A DNA stretch of 64,000 bases, taken from positions 1-64,000 of the forward strand of contig JALHMO010000002.1 in NCBI GenBank assembly GCA_022844015.1. Direction: 5' to 3'. The position numbers and the translations under genes are program-made. Shown here piece by piece: positions 18,008-26,831 of this stretch (position 1 is the first letter of the stretch; every line of letters starts with the position of its first letter). The notes beneath the pieces were generated by a model, which saw nothing but the letters and a program-made list of their open reading frames with translations, was not told the origin of the DNA and made no database searches. The stretch is from Reyranella sp. (GTDB lineage: Bacteria > Pseudomonadota > Alphaproteobacteria > Reyranellales > Reyranellaceae).

Positions 18008-18400
18008 TTACACCAATCGCTGCATCATCCCGGTGCAGGTGTTGTTGGGCCCGTAGAAGCGCCAGCTCAGGATGCGGTTCGTCGGGTCGACCCTGACAGC
18101 GACGCGGCAGGCCGGCGGGGTATCGGCAATGTCCGGGATCGTCATCGCGACCGGCGCGCTGCCGACCGAACCGGCGGCGAGCCCGGTGTCACCCGTGCCG
18201 TAGGGCTGCGCATCGCGCCAGATGTAGGTGGCGCCGCCGTCGTCGCCCGGCGCGGACCCCTCGGGCGGCCCCCAGCGATCGATCAGGCTGCCGATCGGCT
18301 TGCCTTGGTACAGCGGATAGGCGCGATCGGCCGTCTGCTGTGAGCTCGCCGCGCATCCAGCAAGGACCAGAAGGGCCGCGCTCACGAGCCAGCGTCGCAT
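18008..18400 (-). CDS. Small lipoprotein, unknown function
   Basis: 130 residues with a lipoprotein signal peptide (MRRWLVSAALLVLAGCAAS; lipobox LAGC). The mature part contains YQGKPIGSLIDRWGPPEG, then ILSWRFYGPNNTC near the end, resembling small outer-membrane-assembly-like (SmpA/BamE-type) lipoproteins in pattern only. Two cysteines besides the lipidated one may form a disulfide. GGAGGG precedes the ATG. Probably anchored in the outer membrane facing the periplasm. No operon partner. Confidence 0.75.
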   Translation of the reverse strand: MRRWLVSAALLVLAGCAASSQQTADRAYPLYQGKPIGSLIDRWGPPEGSAPGDDGGATYIWRDAQPYGTGDTGLAAGSVGSAPVAMTIPDIADTPPACRVAVRVDPTNRILSWRFYGPNNTCTGMMQRLV

Positions 18401-18600
18401 TGGAAGCCCTCCCCCGCTCCCCTTGAAAGGAGGCGACCCTATCAGGCCACCCCACTCCCTGAAAGCGCCACACTCCGATTCAACCGCGATCCCGACAATG
18501 GTCTCCAAATCGAACAGGAACACAGCACGACAACGTCGAGCGGCACCGTTCCTCGAGGAGGGGAAACGGAAGCTCGCCAGCTATGGCATCGCCTGGGAGC

Positions 18601-19032
18601 TCACTTGATCGCCAGCAGCTCGACGTCGAAAATCAGGGTGGCGTTGGGCGGGATGACACCGCCGGCGCCGCGCTCTCCGTAGCCGAGCTGCGGCGGAATG
18701 ATCAGTGTCCGCTTGCCACCGACCTTCATGGTCGCGATTCCCTCGTCCCAGCCGGCGATGACGCGCTTCATGCCGAGGGGAAACTCGAAGGGCGACCCGC
18801 GGTCGACGGAGGAGTCGAATTTTCGGCCTTTCGCGCCCCCTTCCGAGAGCCAGCCGGTGTAGTGCATGACACAGGTCTGGCCGCTTTTGGGGCTCGCACC
18901 CGTGCCGACAGTCGTGTCGGTGAATTTCAAGCCGGTGTCGGTCGTCATGGTCTTTCCTTGCGTTTGCGCGGCAGCTTGACGGGCGGCGGCGAGAGTTGCG
19001 ATTGCAATCATGACGCGGCGGGTCACAGGCAT
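18601..19032 (-). CDS. FKBP-type peptidyl-prolyl isomerase, exported
   Basis: 143 residues: a short signal-like N-terminus (MPVTRRVMIAIATLAAARQAAA) followed by one FKBP domain. Seen are VMHYTGWL, KFDSSVDRGSPFEFPLG, VIAGWDEGI, IIPPQLGYGERG and VIPPNATLIFDVELL, which cover the proline-binding pocket. Full family length, no defect. Probably a periplasmic folding catalyst. The longer in-frame upstream region is rejected because the signal peptide would be internal. Confidence 0.9.
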   Translation of the reverse strand: MPVTRRVMIAIATLAAARQAAAQTQGKTMTTDTGLKFTDTTVGTGASPKSGQTCVMHYTGWLSEGGAKGRKFDSSVDRGSPFEFPLGMKRVIAGWDEGIATMKVGGKRTLIIPPQLGYGERGAGGVIPPNATLIFDVELLAIK

Positions 19033-19198
19033 ATGGCTTTTCCTTCGGGGAAGTCGCGTGCAGGTCCAGCGATACGAAATCGAGGCGAGGAAGCCAACCT
19101 TGATTATGGCGGCGCGGCTTTCCCGCGCTGCACTGGACAGAGCCCGTCGAATTGCCCCGGATGTCGCTGAACAACCCTCCAATCGCCGCAAGCGGGGC

Positions 19199-21253
19199 TC
19201 AGTCGCCTGGCAGCTCCATGGCGAGCCAGCCGTGCCCGTCCATCCGTGCCGTGTCGCCCGGCAGAAGGAGCACGGTGGTCGTGTCGCTCTCGACAATCGC
19301 GGGTCCGGCGATTTCCTGTCCCGCGGCGAGCGCCGTGAAGTCGAAGACCGGAAGCTCCTGCTCTACCCCCTCGATCTGCACCCGGCGCGTCGCGAACGCC
19401 GCGGCCGGGCTGCCTCCCGCGACAGCTTCGGGCGGCTGCATCGGCGGCAGGCGCCCGATCACCGCGAGTCGGGCATTGACCAGCACGACCTCCTCCTCGA
19501 GCAGCGCGTAGGTGAACAGGGCTTCATGGCGTGCGTGGAAAGCATCGGTGACGCGAGCCCTGAGACCGGTCGCGTCCCACTCGACCGCCTCGAGCGGCAC
19601 GGTGATCTCGAAGACCTGCTCGCCATAGCGCATATCGGCGGCGCGCCTCGTCTCGACCTCGCCACCGAACCAGGATGCGACGCGGGCGCGGCCTTCCGCT
19701 TCCAGCCCGGCCCAGATGGTGCGCAGCACGGCATCCTCCGGGACCCCGCCGGTGGCGAGCTCGCTGCGGGCCATCTCGTAGCGCAGGTCGGTGTGCAGCA
19801 TGCCCCAGGCCGAAAGCCCCGCGGCGAAGATCGGCACGGCAACGCGCTGCATCCCGAGCTCGCGCGCGACGGCCGAGGCATGCAGTCCCGCCGCACCGCC
19901 GAAGGCCAGCAGGGTGAAGTGGCGCGGATCCACGCCGCGTCGCACGGTGGCAAGGCGGATGCCGTCGGCCATGCGCACATTGGCCAGGCGATGCACGCCC
20001 TCCGCGGCGGTCAGGGCGTGAAGACCGACCGACTCCCCCAGCCTGCCGAAAGCGGCCAGGGCGCCATCGCGGTCGAGCTTGTGCGCGCCACCGAGGAAGT
20101 TGTCCTCGTCGAGATAGCCCAGGACAAGATTGGCATCCGTCACCGTGGGCTCCGTGCCGCCCTGGCCATAGGCGACGGGCCCCGGAACGGCGCCGGCGCT
20201 GCGCGGGCCGACCTGCAGCGTCCCACCGGCCCCGACATGGCCGATCGAGCCGCCGCCGGCGCCGAGCGTGACGATATCGAGGCTTTCCAACGCGATGCGC
20301 TCGCCTCCCACGGTGCGGCCACGGCCAAGTGCGGCCTCGCCCTCCAGGACCAGCGCGATATCCGTGGAGGTGCCGCCGACATCGAAGGTGATGAGGTTCT
20401 GCCCCACGCCGCGCTGCGCCAGAGCGACGCCGGCCGCGACGCCGCCTGCCGGGCCGGATAGCGCGGTGCCCGCAGCGAGCCGCGCGGCTTCCTCGACGGG
20501 CGCGACACCGCCATGGGAAAGGATCACGAAGATGGCGCCTTGGTATCCCGCATCGGCCAGCCGCGCGCGCAGCCGCGCGAGATAGCGCGACACGATCGGC
20601 CCGACATAGGCGTTGACGCAGGCCGTGGAAAATCTCTCGAACTCCTTGATCTGCGGGAGCACTTCCGCAGACGTCGTCACGAAGACATGCGGCAGCGCGC
20701 TGCGCACGGCCTCGGCGGCAGCGCGTTCATGCGCGTCGTCACGCCAGGAATGGAGGAAGCAGATGGCCACCGCCTCGACCTTCTCCGCCTTCAGCACGGC
20801 AATGGCCGAGTCCAGCGAGGTGCGATCGAGCGGGACCTCCACCGTTCCATCGGGACGGAGGCGCTCGGCAACCGGCAGGCGGAGGCGACGCGGCACCAGC
20901 GCCGGTGCGGCCGGCATGCGCAAGTTATAGCGTTCAGGCTTCAGGCCCTCGCGCATCTCGATGACATCGCGATGGCCTTCGGTGGTGAGCATCGCGACCT
21001 TGGCGCCCTTGCGTTCCAGCAGCGCGTTGGTGGCAACCGTCGTGCCATGGACGATGCGATCCGTGCGCGCCAGCAGCTCGGGCAGTCCCACGCCCAGCCG
21101 TTCAGCCAGCACGGCGAGGCCATTCACCACGCCCTCGCTCTGATCCGACGGCGTGGAGGCTGCCTTGGCCAGGGTCGTCATGCCGTTCGCTGCGACGCAG
21201 ACGATGTCGGTGAAGGTGCCGCCGACATCGATGCCAATCCGGAAGGTGCTCAC
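19199..21253 (-). CDS. hyuA: Hydantoinase/oxoprolinase HyuA subunit, second copy
   Basis: 684 residues, complete. N-terminal FRIGIDVGGTFTDIV, then GTTVATNALLE, LSGPAGGVAAG and FDVGGTSTDIAL mark the ASKHA-type ATP site. It is related to, but clearly different from, the protein at the left edge of the window, so the two are paralogues and probably act on different cyclic amides or carboxylation substrates. GTG start overlapping the stop of hyuB (GTGA), so translation is coupled. No transporter is adjacent. Confidence 0.92.
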   Translation of the reverse strand: MSTFRIGIDVGGTFTDIVCVAANGMTTLAKAASTPSDQSEGVVNGLAVLAERLGVGLPELLARTDRIVHGTTVATNALLERKGAKVAMLTTEGHRDVIEMREGLKPERYNLRMPAAPALVPRRLRLPVAERLRPDGTVEVPLDRTSLDSAIAVLKAEKVEAVAICFLHSWRDDAHERAAAEAVRSALPHVFVTTSAEVLPQIKEFERFSTACVNAYVGPIVSRYLARLRARLADAGYQGAIFVILSHGGVAPVEEAARLAAGTALSGPAGGVAAGVALAQRGVGQNLITFDVGGTSTDIALVLEGEAALGRGRTVGGERIALESLDIVTLGAGGGSIGHVGAGGTLQVGPRSAGAVPGPVAYGQGGTEPTVTDANLVLGYLDEDNFLGGAHKLDRDGALAAFGRLGESVGLHALTAAEGVHRLANVRMADGIRLATVRRGVDPRHFTLLAFGGAAGLHASAVARELGMQRVAVPIFAAGLSAWGMLHTDLRYEMARSELATGGVPEDAVLRTIWAGLEAEGRARVASWFGGEVETRRAADMRYGEQVFEITVPLEAVEWDATGLRARVTDAFHARHEALFTYALLEEEVVLVNARLAVIGRLPPMQPPEAVAGGSPAAAFATRRVQIEGVEQELPVFDFTALAAGQEIAGPAIVESDTTTVLLLPGDTARMDGHGWLAMELPGD

Positions 21254-22893
21254 AGCAGCCCCTCATCGGCGTCGCGCCTGCGTGCCTCGGCGTTGCGTTT
21301 CTCAGGCAGCCCCCATCCGCCGCCGCCGCCGGCGCGGACGTGCAACGTATCACCCGGCGCGAGCGGGATGCCGACTTCCTTTGTCCTCAAGTCGCGCGAC
21401 GTGCCATCTGCGCGCTCGAGCGTGTAATGATGCGGCGCCCCGTCCTTGCCGCCCAGCATCCCCGCCGCGCCATGGCGCACGCCGTCGCCGGCGGTATTCC
21501 CCACGGCCGGCCCGTCGGTCTCGAGCTTCAACACCAGCTCCGCGCCCAGGCCGCCGCGATAGCGGCCATCGCCCGCGCTGCCGGGACGGAACTCGTGCCT
21601 GGCGAAGAACAGCGGGAAGCGGGCCTCGGCCATCTCGATGCTGCCGAACTTCAACCCACCGGCCGAATGCCACTCGCCCGCGTTGGACCAGCCATCGCCC
21701 TGCGACGACCCGCCACCGCCGGGACGCGCATGGAACAGGTGCCACACGAAGGGCCGGCCCGGCCGCCGCGCATCGCTGCCCTTGATCGCGATACGGAAGC
21801 GCCGGCCCCAGCCGCCCATGGCGCGATCCGGGCACGCATTGGCCAGCGCCTTGACCACCGCCTCGACGATCTCGTTCGCGCAGTGGGACGTGCACATGGT
21901 CACCGGTGCACCCTCGTGCGGCAGGACGATCGTGCCTTCCCTGGCGACGATCTCGATCGGGCGGAAGCAACCGTCGTTCTTGGCGATTTCCGGATCGAGC
22001 AGGAAGACAATGGCCATCCGCACGGCGCTCACCGTATTGGGCCAGGAGGAGTTGAGGAAGGACGGCACCTGGGGATCGGACTCCGACAGGTCCACGACGA
22101 TCGCATCGCCCGTCTTCGTCACCGTTGCGCGGATGGCAATGTCCTGTCGCCCGAAGCCGTCATCGTCGAGGAAAGCCTCGCCTGTCCAGGAGCCATCCCT
22201 CCACGACGCGATGATGCGGCGTGCATGGGCCTCGGACAGCTCGAGGATCGCGGTGACCGCGGCTTCCGTCCTCGCCACGCCATTCTTGTCGAGGACGGCG
22301 ATCAGCCGCTTCTCGCCCAGATGCGCCGCACCGATCATCGCCATCAGGTCCCCGCGCACCTCGCGCGGCATCCGGCTGTTGGTGACGATCATGCGCACCA
22401 GGTCGGGCCTCGCCAGCCGCCCCTCGCCCAGCAGGATCGGCGGCAGGCGCAGGCCTTCGTGGAAGATCTCGGTGGCGGCGGGATTGTAGGCGCCATGGGT
22501 GCCGCCGCCGATGTCGGTTTGATGGGCGCGAACCACCGAATAGAAGATCACCCGACCTTCGGCAAAGATCGGCACGACAACCGTGAAGTCCGGCAGATGC
22601 GACCCGCCGTGGTAGGGGTCGTTCAGCAGATAGATGTCGCCGTCGGCAATCGACTCCCCGAAGGCCTCGACGACCGCCTTCACCGCGAAGGGCATGGCAC
22701 CGACGTGGATCGGGATGTGATCCGCCTGGGCCAGCAGCCTCGCCTCGGCATCGCAGATCGCAATGGAGAAGTCGCGAGAGGAGTTCAGGATCTGGGAATA
22801 GGCGGTGCGCAGCATCGCCTCTCCCATCTCATCGACGATGGCACGGAAGCGGTTGTCGAGGACGGACAGTGTCACTGGATCGGGCGAGCTCAT
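21250..22893 (-). CDS. hyuB: Hydantoinase/oxoprolinase HyuB subunit, second copy
   Basis: 547 residues. FRAIVDEMGEAMLRTAYS, LLNDPYHGGSHLPDF and the Gly-rich C-terminus (VRAGGGGGWGLPEKR) are B-subunit hallmarks. First gene of the pair, 4-bp overlap with hyuA. The ATG at MSSPDPV has only a weak ribosome site, but the upstream open frame has no family similarity. The gap to the divergent SDR gene is 234 bp. Confidence 0.9.
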   Translation of the reverse strand: MSSPDPVTLSVLDNRFRAIVDEMGEAMLRTAYSQILNSSRDFSIAICDAEARLLAQADHIPIHVGAMPFAVKAVVEAFGESIADGDIYLLNDPYHGGSHLPDFTVVVPIFAEGRVIFYSVVRAHQTDIGGGTHGAYNPAATEIFHEGLRLPPILLGEGRLARPDLVRMIVTNSRMPREVRGDLMAMIGAAHLGEKRLIAVLDKNGVARTEAAVTAILELSEAHARRIIASWRDGSWTGEAFLDDDGFGRQDIAIRATVTKTGDAIVVDLSESDPQVPSFLNSSWPNTVSAVRMAIVFLLDPEIAKNDGCFRPIEIVAREGTIVLPHEGAPVTMCTSHCANEIVEAVVKALANACPDRAMGGWGRRFRIAIKGSDARRPGRPFVWHLFHARPGGGGSSQGDGWSNAGEWHSAGGLKFGSIEMAEARFPLFFARHEFRPGSAGDGRYRGGLGAELVLKLETDGPAVGNTAGDGVRHGAAGMLGGKDGAPHHYTLERADGTSRDLRTKEVGIPLAPGDTLHVRAGGGGGWGLPEKRNAEARRRDADEGLL

Positions 22894-23127
22894 GCAACGG
22901 ACATTCCGGCAGGGGGCTATCGCCGTCAACACATGCGGCATCATTGGGCTCAGGCAGCGTATGCGATGATGCGCTCGAGCGCATCGCGGACGGCCGGGAC
23001 GTCGATTGCGCCTTCGCCGGCAGTTGTGCCCCGCGGTTCGCCCGCCGTCCGGTAGTCGCATCACGTGACCAGCGCGGGCGTCACACTGGCGGTTGCGATA
23101 GATTGATTCAGGTTCGGAGGGAACGTC

Positions 23128-23904
23128 ATGGACTGGAACGGGCAGGTGGCGATCGTGACGGGCGGCTCGCGTGGCATCGGGGCAGCGATTTGCCGTCGGC
23201 TGGTGGCGCGCGGTGCCGCCGTGGGCATCAACTACGTGGCGCGCTCGACGGAAGCCGAGGCGTTGCGCGCGGAAATCGTCGCGGCCGGTGGCCGGGCCGC
23301 CTTGCTGCAGGCCGACGTCGCCGATCCGGCTGCCGTGGCGGCCATGGTCGGCGAGGCGGAGGGAAAGCTGGGAGCGGTGTCGATCCTGGTCAACAACGCC
23401 GGCGTGTCCGCTCCCGCCACGCTGGAGACCTACGATGCGTCGGCGCTCGAGCGCATGCGTGCCGTGAACGTGAACGGCGTGATCCACACCGTGCGAGCTG
23501 CCATGACCGGAATGAAGGCGCGCACCTACGGCCGGATCGTCAACATTGCGTCCAACGCCGCCATCGGCACGGCGCTCCCGGGCACGACGTTCTACGCCGC
23601 GACGAAGGCGGAGGTATTGATCCTGACGCGACGGTTCGCGCTGGAGCTCGGACGGTCCGGGATCACGGTGAATGCGGTTTGTCCCGGCTGGATCGTCACC
23701 GACATGGCGCGGCGCGGTGCCAGCGAAGAGGCGTTCGCGCAACGCGTGGGGTCGATGCGCGAGCGCACCATGGTCGGTCGGGTGGGCGCGCCGGAGGACA
23801 TTGCCGCCGCCGTGGCTTTCCTGGTCGCGCCGGATGCCGGCTTCGTCACGGCCCAGGTGCTGACGGTCGATGGCGGGCGCATGGATTACATTGGCCACGG
23901 GTGA
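23128..23904 (+). CDS. Short-chain dehydrogenase/reductase (FabG-like)
   Basis: Classical SDR of 258 residues. Cofactor motif TGGSRGIG near residue 12, NNAG near 90, and the catalytic YAATK preceded by an Asn/Ser-containing strand (IVNIASNAA). C-terminal VLTVDGGRMDYIG is typical. An oxidoreductase for a hydroxy or keto group; substrate unknown. GGAGG lies 8 bp before the ATG. A truncated copy of the leader and 5' end lies at 17811-17982. Confidence 0.9.
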   Translation: MDWNGQVAIVTGGSRGIGAAICRRLVARGAAVGINYVARSTEAEALRAEIVAAGGRAALLQADVADPAAVAAMVGEAEGKLGAVSILVNNAGVSAPATLETYDASALERMRAVNVNGVIHTVRAAMTGMKARTYGRIVNIASNAAIGTALPGTTFYAATKAEVLILTRRFALELGRSGITVNAVCPGWIVTDMARRGASEEAFAQRVGSMRERTMVGRVGAPEDIAAAVAFLVAPDAGFVTAQVLTVDGGRMDYIGHG

Positions 23905-23946
23905 CAGCCGGCTCGGCTGACGCCCATGGGCGCTGACTTTTCGGCT

Positions 23947-24048
23947 CTCCTCCCCAGCTTCGCTGGGGAGGTGTCCGCGTAATCGCGGACGGAGGGGTCA
24001 TAAGCCACAGTCGCGATGCTCATGACCCCTCCGTCCGCGATTACGCGA
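23947..24048. repeat. Dispersed inverted repeat, family A, copy 2
   Basis: Starts CTCCTCCCCAGCTTCGCTGG like copy 1 at 3741, with GTCCGCG..CGCGGAC hairpins and GGAGGGGTCAT near its middle. The right arm stops after CGCGATTACGCG and lacks the outer CCTCCCCAGC part, so this copy is truncated. Confidence 0.8.
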
Positions 24049-24106
24049 TCTGCGGCACGAGGATGCAGACAGCTGGTTGCGCAGGGGATCGGCAATGGCT
24101 ACCGCG

Positions 24107-24516
24107 TCAGGGAAGGGCCAGGAAGTTCGCCGCAGACACGATCGCAATCCCGCGCCATGGGTGCATCGAAAGCAGGTGACGAACGTCGCTGCTCACGATG
24201 ACGTCTGCGCCGCCAGCGGCAGCCAATGCCAAGTACTTGTCGTCCTTCGGGTCGCGGCACTCTCCCGTACAGTCTCGGTCGGTTCGACCCGGTCGGCCGC
24301 GAATACCACCACGTCGAGGATACGCTGACAGCGTTCGACCGCGACGAAACGATCGAACTTTGGCCGGAAGATTACCTCTCGATACTCGTCCTCGATCGCT
24401 TGTGAAAGAAGCAGGCGGTTGGGTGCGGTCACAGCGCGCAGGAGTGCGCGTTCGGGAAGGCTGTTCGCTTTGAGGACCGCGGAGACGAATGTCGACGCGT
24501 CGAAAACGACGATCAA
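24107..24516 (-). pseudogene. PIN-domain toxin, broken by a frameshift
   Basis: The first part reads VVFDASTFVSAVLKANSLPE, the second (other frame) CRDPKDDKYLALAAAGGADV and ends in WRGIAIVSAANFLALP. Together they form one PIN-family nuclease toxin of about 135 residues with the acidic residues Asp (FDAS), Glu (EDEYREV), Asp (RDPKDDK) and Asp (SSD). The shift lies near 24262-24275. Start is TTG overlapping the antitoxin stop (TTGA). Either a real inactivation or a 1-bp sequencing error. Confidence 0.8.
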
Positions 24517-24752
24517 GCTTTGCGCTCTGCCCGCCAAGCTTCCAGTTCGGCGTCGATGTCATCGTCCGTCAATCCGCTCGCGCGCGCCTCGCGCTTGGCG
24601 TCGGCGATCGCTTCCGAGAGAACCTTGGCCAGGCGTCCATCCTTGAGCAGGGCGCTCAGATAGCGACCAACTGCTTCACGGCGCGCAGGCGTTTCGAGCG
24701 CCCTGGCGGCCTCGGATTCAACCGGAATGGTCACTTCGATCGTGTTACCCAT
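24513..24752 (-). CDS. Antitoxin partner of the PIN toxin
   Basis: 79 residues: MGNTIEVTIPVESEAARAL at the N-terminus, then helices with LLKDGRLAKVLSEAIADAK and a charged, acidic C-terminus (GLTDDDIDAELEAWRAERK) suited to wrap a PIN toxin. Perfect AGGAGG ribosome site. Intact although the toxin is not, as expected when a toxin is lost first. It lacks an obvious helix-turn-helix, so DNA binding, if any, would be by a beta-sheet N-terminus (inference). Confidence 0.75.
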   Translation of the reverse strand: MGNTIEVTIPVESEAARALETPARREAVGRYLSALLKDGRLAKVLSEAIADAKREARASGLTDDDIDAELEAWRAERKA

Positions 24753-24771
24753 CGGAGCCTCCTCAGGGGCA

Positions 24772-24800
24772 ATTATATGGCGTGTTCGGCGAAGACACGC
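24772..24800 (-). promoter_or_regulatory. Promoter/operator of the PIN toxin-antitoxin pair
   Basis: TATAAT on the minus strand (24772-24777) lies 20 bp before the antitoxin start. Immediately upstream is an inverted repeat GGCGTGT-N9-ACACGCC (24779-24800), placed like an autorepression operator. It is followed on the plus strand by CCCCTTTTTT and could instead serve as a plus-strand terminator, but no plus-strand gene precedes it closely. No good -35 is seen. Confidence 0.45.
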
Positions 24801-25004
24801 CCCCTTTTTTGATTCCAGCTGCTTCCTGCCCCACTATCGGCAGCACAGCCCATGTCGACCAGCAATCGGTTGCGCCTCTCGATCACCGCCTTCAGAGGTC
24901 CAACTCCCTTTCCCCGTGATGCGCACACCGGCGCATCTCTTATGTCGGTCGCATGCCCCGGCGAGGGATGCAATTGATGCTCGGCGAGTCGATAATGACG
25001 AAGC

Positions 25005-25241
25005 ATGACCTCCATCTTGCTGTCACCCGGCTCGGTCCCGCTCGCCGACTGGCGCGCCATCTATCGCGGCGCCTCGGCGACGCTGCCGGCCGAGGCTTAC
25101 GAGGCTATCGAGACCTCGGCGCAGGCGGTCGCGGCGATCGTCACCCGGCGGCAGCCCGTCTACGCCATCAACACAGGGTGCGGGAAGCTCGCCAACGTTC
25201 GCATCGAGGCGGCGGACCTCACCACCCTGCAGCGCGACATC
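25005..25241 (+). pseudogene. hutH 5' fragment (truncated duplicate)
   Basis: The first 79 codons of histidine ammonia-lyase, closely matching the intact gene at 28054, with some 15 bp of upstream sequence (CGATAATG...AGCATGACCTCC) also shared. It reads [20 protein letters not shown] and reaches QRDI, where similarity stops abruptly. The conserved NTGFGKL has become NTGCGKL. It lacks the whole MIO-forming core, so it is inactive. What follows is a different broken gene on the other strand. Confidence 0.9.
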
Positions 25242-25618
25242 TCGTCGACCACGCCGTCGGCGAAGTATTCCTGCTCCGGGTCACCGCTCATGTTGGTGAA
25301 CGGCAGCACGGCGATCGAAGGCGCCGGGGCAAGGCGAGCCCCGGCTCACTCTCCGATGCGCTGTCATCACGGCCGAGACGCGCGGCAAAGGCCAAGAAAG
25401 CAAAGGTCCCAGTCGGCCCAGGCAAAGCCCGGCCCGTGGCGGCCAACCGCTTCGGTAAGCACGTAAGGTTATGGTCGGTCGGCGCCTGCACTCCAGAAGC
25501 CCAGCGGCTGACCACGGATTTGTCGATGCCGACGGCTTGGGCGAGCTGCCCGCGACTGACATTTGAAGACCTTCAGGACGAGGCCGAGCGTGTGTGCGAA
25601 GGCCGCGATGGCGGCCAT
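25242..25618 (-). pseudogene. Remnant of an HTH / TolB-like regulator gene
   Basis: Reverse-strand fragments, in two or more frames. MAAIAAFAHTLGLVLKVFK is followed, after a shift near 25562, by SRGQLAQAVGIDKSVVSRWA, a helix-turn-helix. Further along, [20 protein letters not shown] is the start of a TolB-like domain like that in the intact regulator at 10048-11643. The gene is cut at the same point where the hutH fragment ends. An N-terminal remnant, not functional. Confidence 0.7.
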
Positions 25619-25771
25619 GCCGCCCACCTCATCCCAATGTCAGGGCAGGACCCTGGCCGGTTGCCTCGCAACGCCTCGCACGCCGACGCAACGGGTTGCG
25701 CCCAAGGACTCTTGCGAAGGTCTGTGCCGGCGGATGGCATGCTGCCCGGCCCGTCGAGGAGACCTTGCACC

Positions 25772-26077
25772 ATGACTGTCACCGTAGTCACGCGTTGGAC
25801 GACCCCAGACATCGCAGCAGGAACAGTGACCACCAAGCGTGCAAGAGAGTTCTGGAAAAAGCACGGCGTGCAGGACGTCCGCTTCAGTCAGATTCTGACA
25901 GGTCAGTATACTGGACAGTTCCTCGTGACGATGGTGTACGCTGACATGGCGACTTATGCGAAGGTGCAGTCGGCTGGCAATGCAGATCCTGAATTCCAGC
26001 AAGTCATCGCCCAGATCCGAAAAGACGGCTCACTGATACAGGAGCGCGAGATTCTCATCGGCATAGACCTTTCATAG
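25772..26077 (+). CDS. Small hypothetical protein, possibly dimeric alpha+beta barrel
   Basis: 101 residues (MTVTVVTRWTTPDIAAG ... EREILIGIDLS). Alternating strand/helix pattern with QFLVTMVYADMATYAKVQSA resembles the ferredoxin-like fold of ABM-type stress-responsive proteins, like its neighbour at 26196, but I recognise no signature. GAGGAGA 10 bp before the ATG supports translation. No catalytic residue can be named. Confidence 0.6.
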   Translation: MTVTVVTRWTTPDIAAGTVTTKRAREFWKKHGVQDVRFSQILTGQYTGQFLVTMVYADMATYAKVQSAGNADPEFQQVIAQIRKDGSLIQEREILIGIDLS

Positions 26078-26195
26078 TTGTCTGGGGACACTCGACGATG
26101 ATCGTGACACTTGCGACGCGTTTCTCCGTTACCGTGAAACTAGATGACGTCTACGATACTCAGCTGTTGGAGAAAACCCGGGAGGGGTCAGTGCC

Positions 26196-26495
26196 GTGAC
26201 TCATAATTACTATGTGATGGTGGAGCTGACAGCCAAGAAGGGCAGCGAGTCCGCGCTGCTCGAGGCGCTCCATCGTGATCTGCCGACAACGCGAGCCAGG
26301 GACGGGTGCTTAAGCCTCGAGCTTACGGTGAACACGGACGACCCCGACAACATGTTGATCGTGATGCGCTGGCAATCGCGCAAGCACTACGACACCTATC
26401 TGGCATGGCGCGAGAGCATCGGCGACGTGAAGCGATTCACCGACATGACAGAGAGCGGATTGTCGATTCGCTTCTTCAGTGCCGCTGACGTGTAG
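26196..26495 (+). CDS. ABM-domain protein (YgiN-like monooxygenase family)
   Basis: 99 residues. YYVMVELTAKKGSESALLEAL, then ARDGCLSLELTVNTDDPDN and the ESIGDVKRFTDM helix match the antibiotic-biosynthesis monooxygenase fold, a dimeric ferredoxin-like barrel found in quinol monooxygenases and small detoxifying enzymes. GTG start directly after GGGAGGGG. Cytoplasmic. Substrate unknown. Confidence 0.75.
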   Translation: MTHNYYVMVELTAKKGSESALLEALHRDLPTTRARDGCLSLELTVNTDDPDNMLIVMRWQSRKHYDTYLAWRESIGDVKRFTDMTESGLSIRFFSAADV

Positions 26496-26831
26496 TAGCA
26501 GCCTCGGCCCCCTATCCACCCTCCTTGTGAGACAACGAGAATCTCAAACCGCACTTCAGGGTTCATGCGCCGGGCTTCTTTCTTCTTCTGCACGCTGACC
26601 CGGACCGGGCGCACCACTCGCGCTTCCTCATGCTAACCATACGGTTCGGCGGGGTGCGGACGTTCAATCGGACGTCCTGAATCGGCATGTACGCGAACGT
26701 CACAAAACGGCTCGACCGACCCGACTCGGACATCGGTCGGCATTTCATGTTGCTGCGGCGAAGCCTGTTTCAGTCCTATCAAAGTCCTCGTTTGAGGCTA
26801 CGATGCCGTCTCCTGAGCCTTGGAGGCAGAC

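Noticed and set aside
22950-23030. Minus-strand phrase DVPAVRDALERIIAYAA ending in a stop, upstream of hyuB
   Set aside because: It looks like the end of a protein, but the open stretch is only about 25 codons with a stop before it; too short to call a remnant.
24779-24811. GGCGTGT-N9-ACACGCC followed by CCCCTTTTTT as a rho-independent terminator on the plus strand
   Set aside because: No plus-strand gene ends nearby; its place just above the antitoxin -10 fits an operator better. Kept as an alternative in the promoter entry.
25005-25466. Plus-strand 153-codon frame starting like HutH taken as a real gene
   Set aside because: Only the first 79 codons match HutH; the rest is antisense to a regulator remnant and has no HutH similarity.
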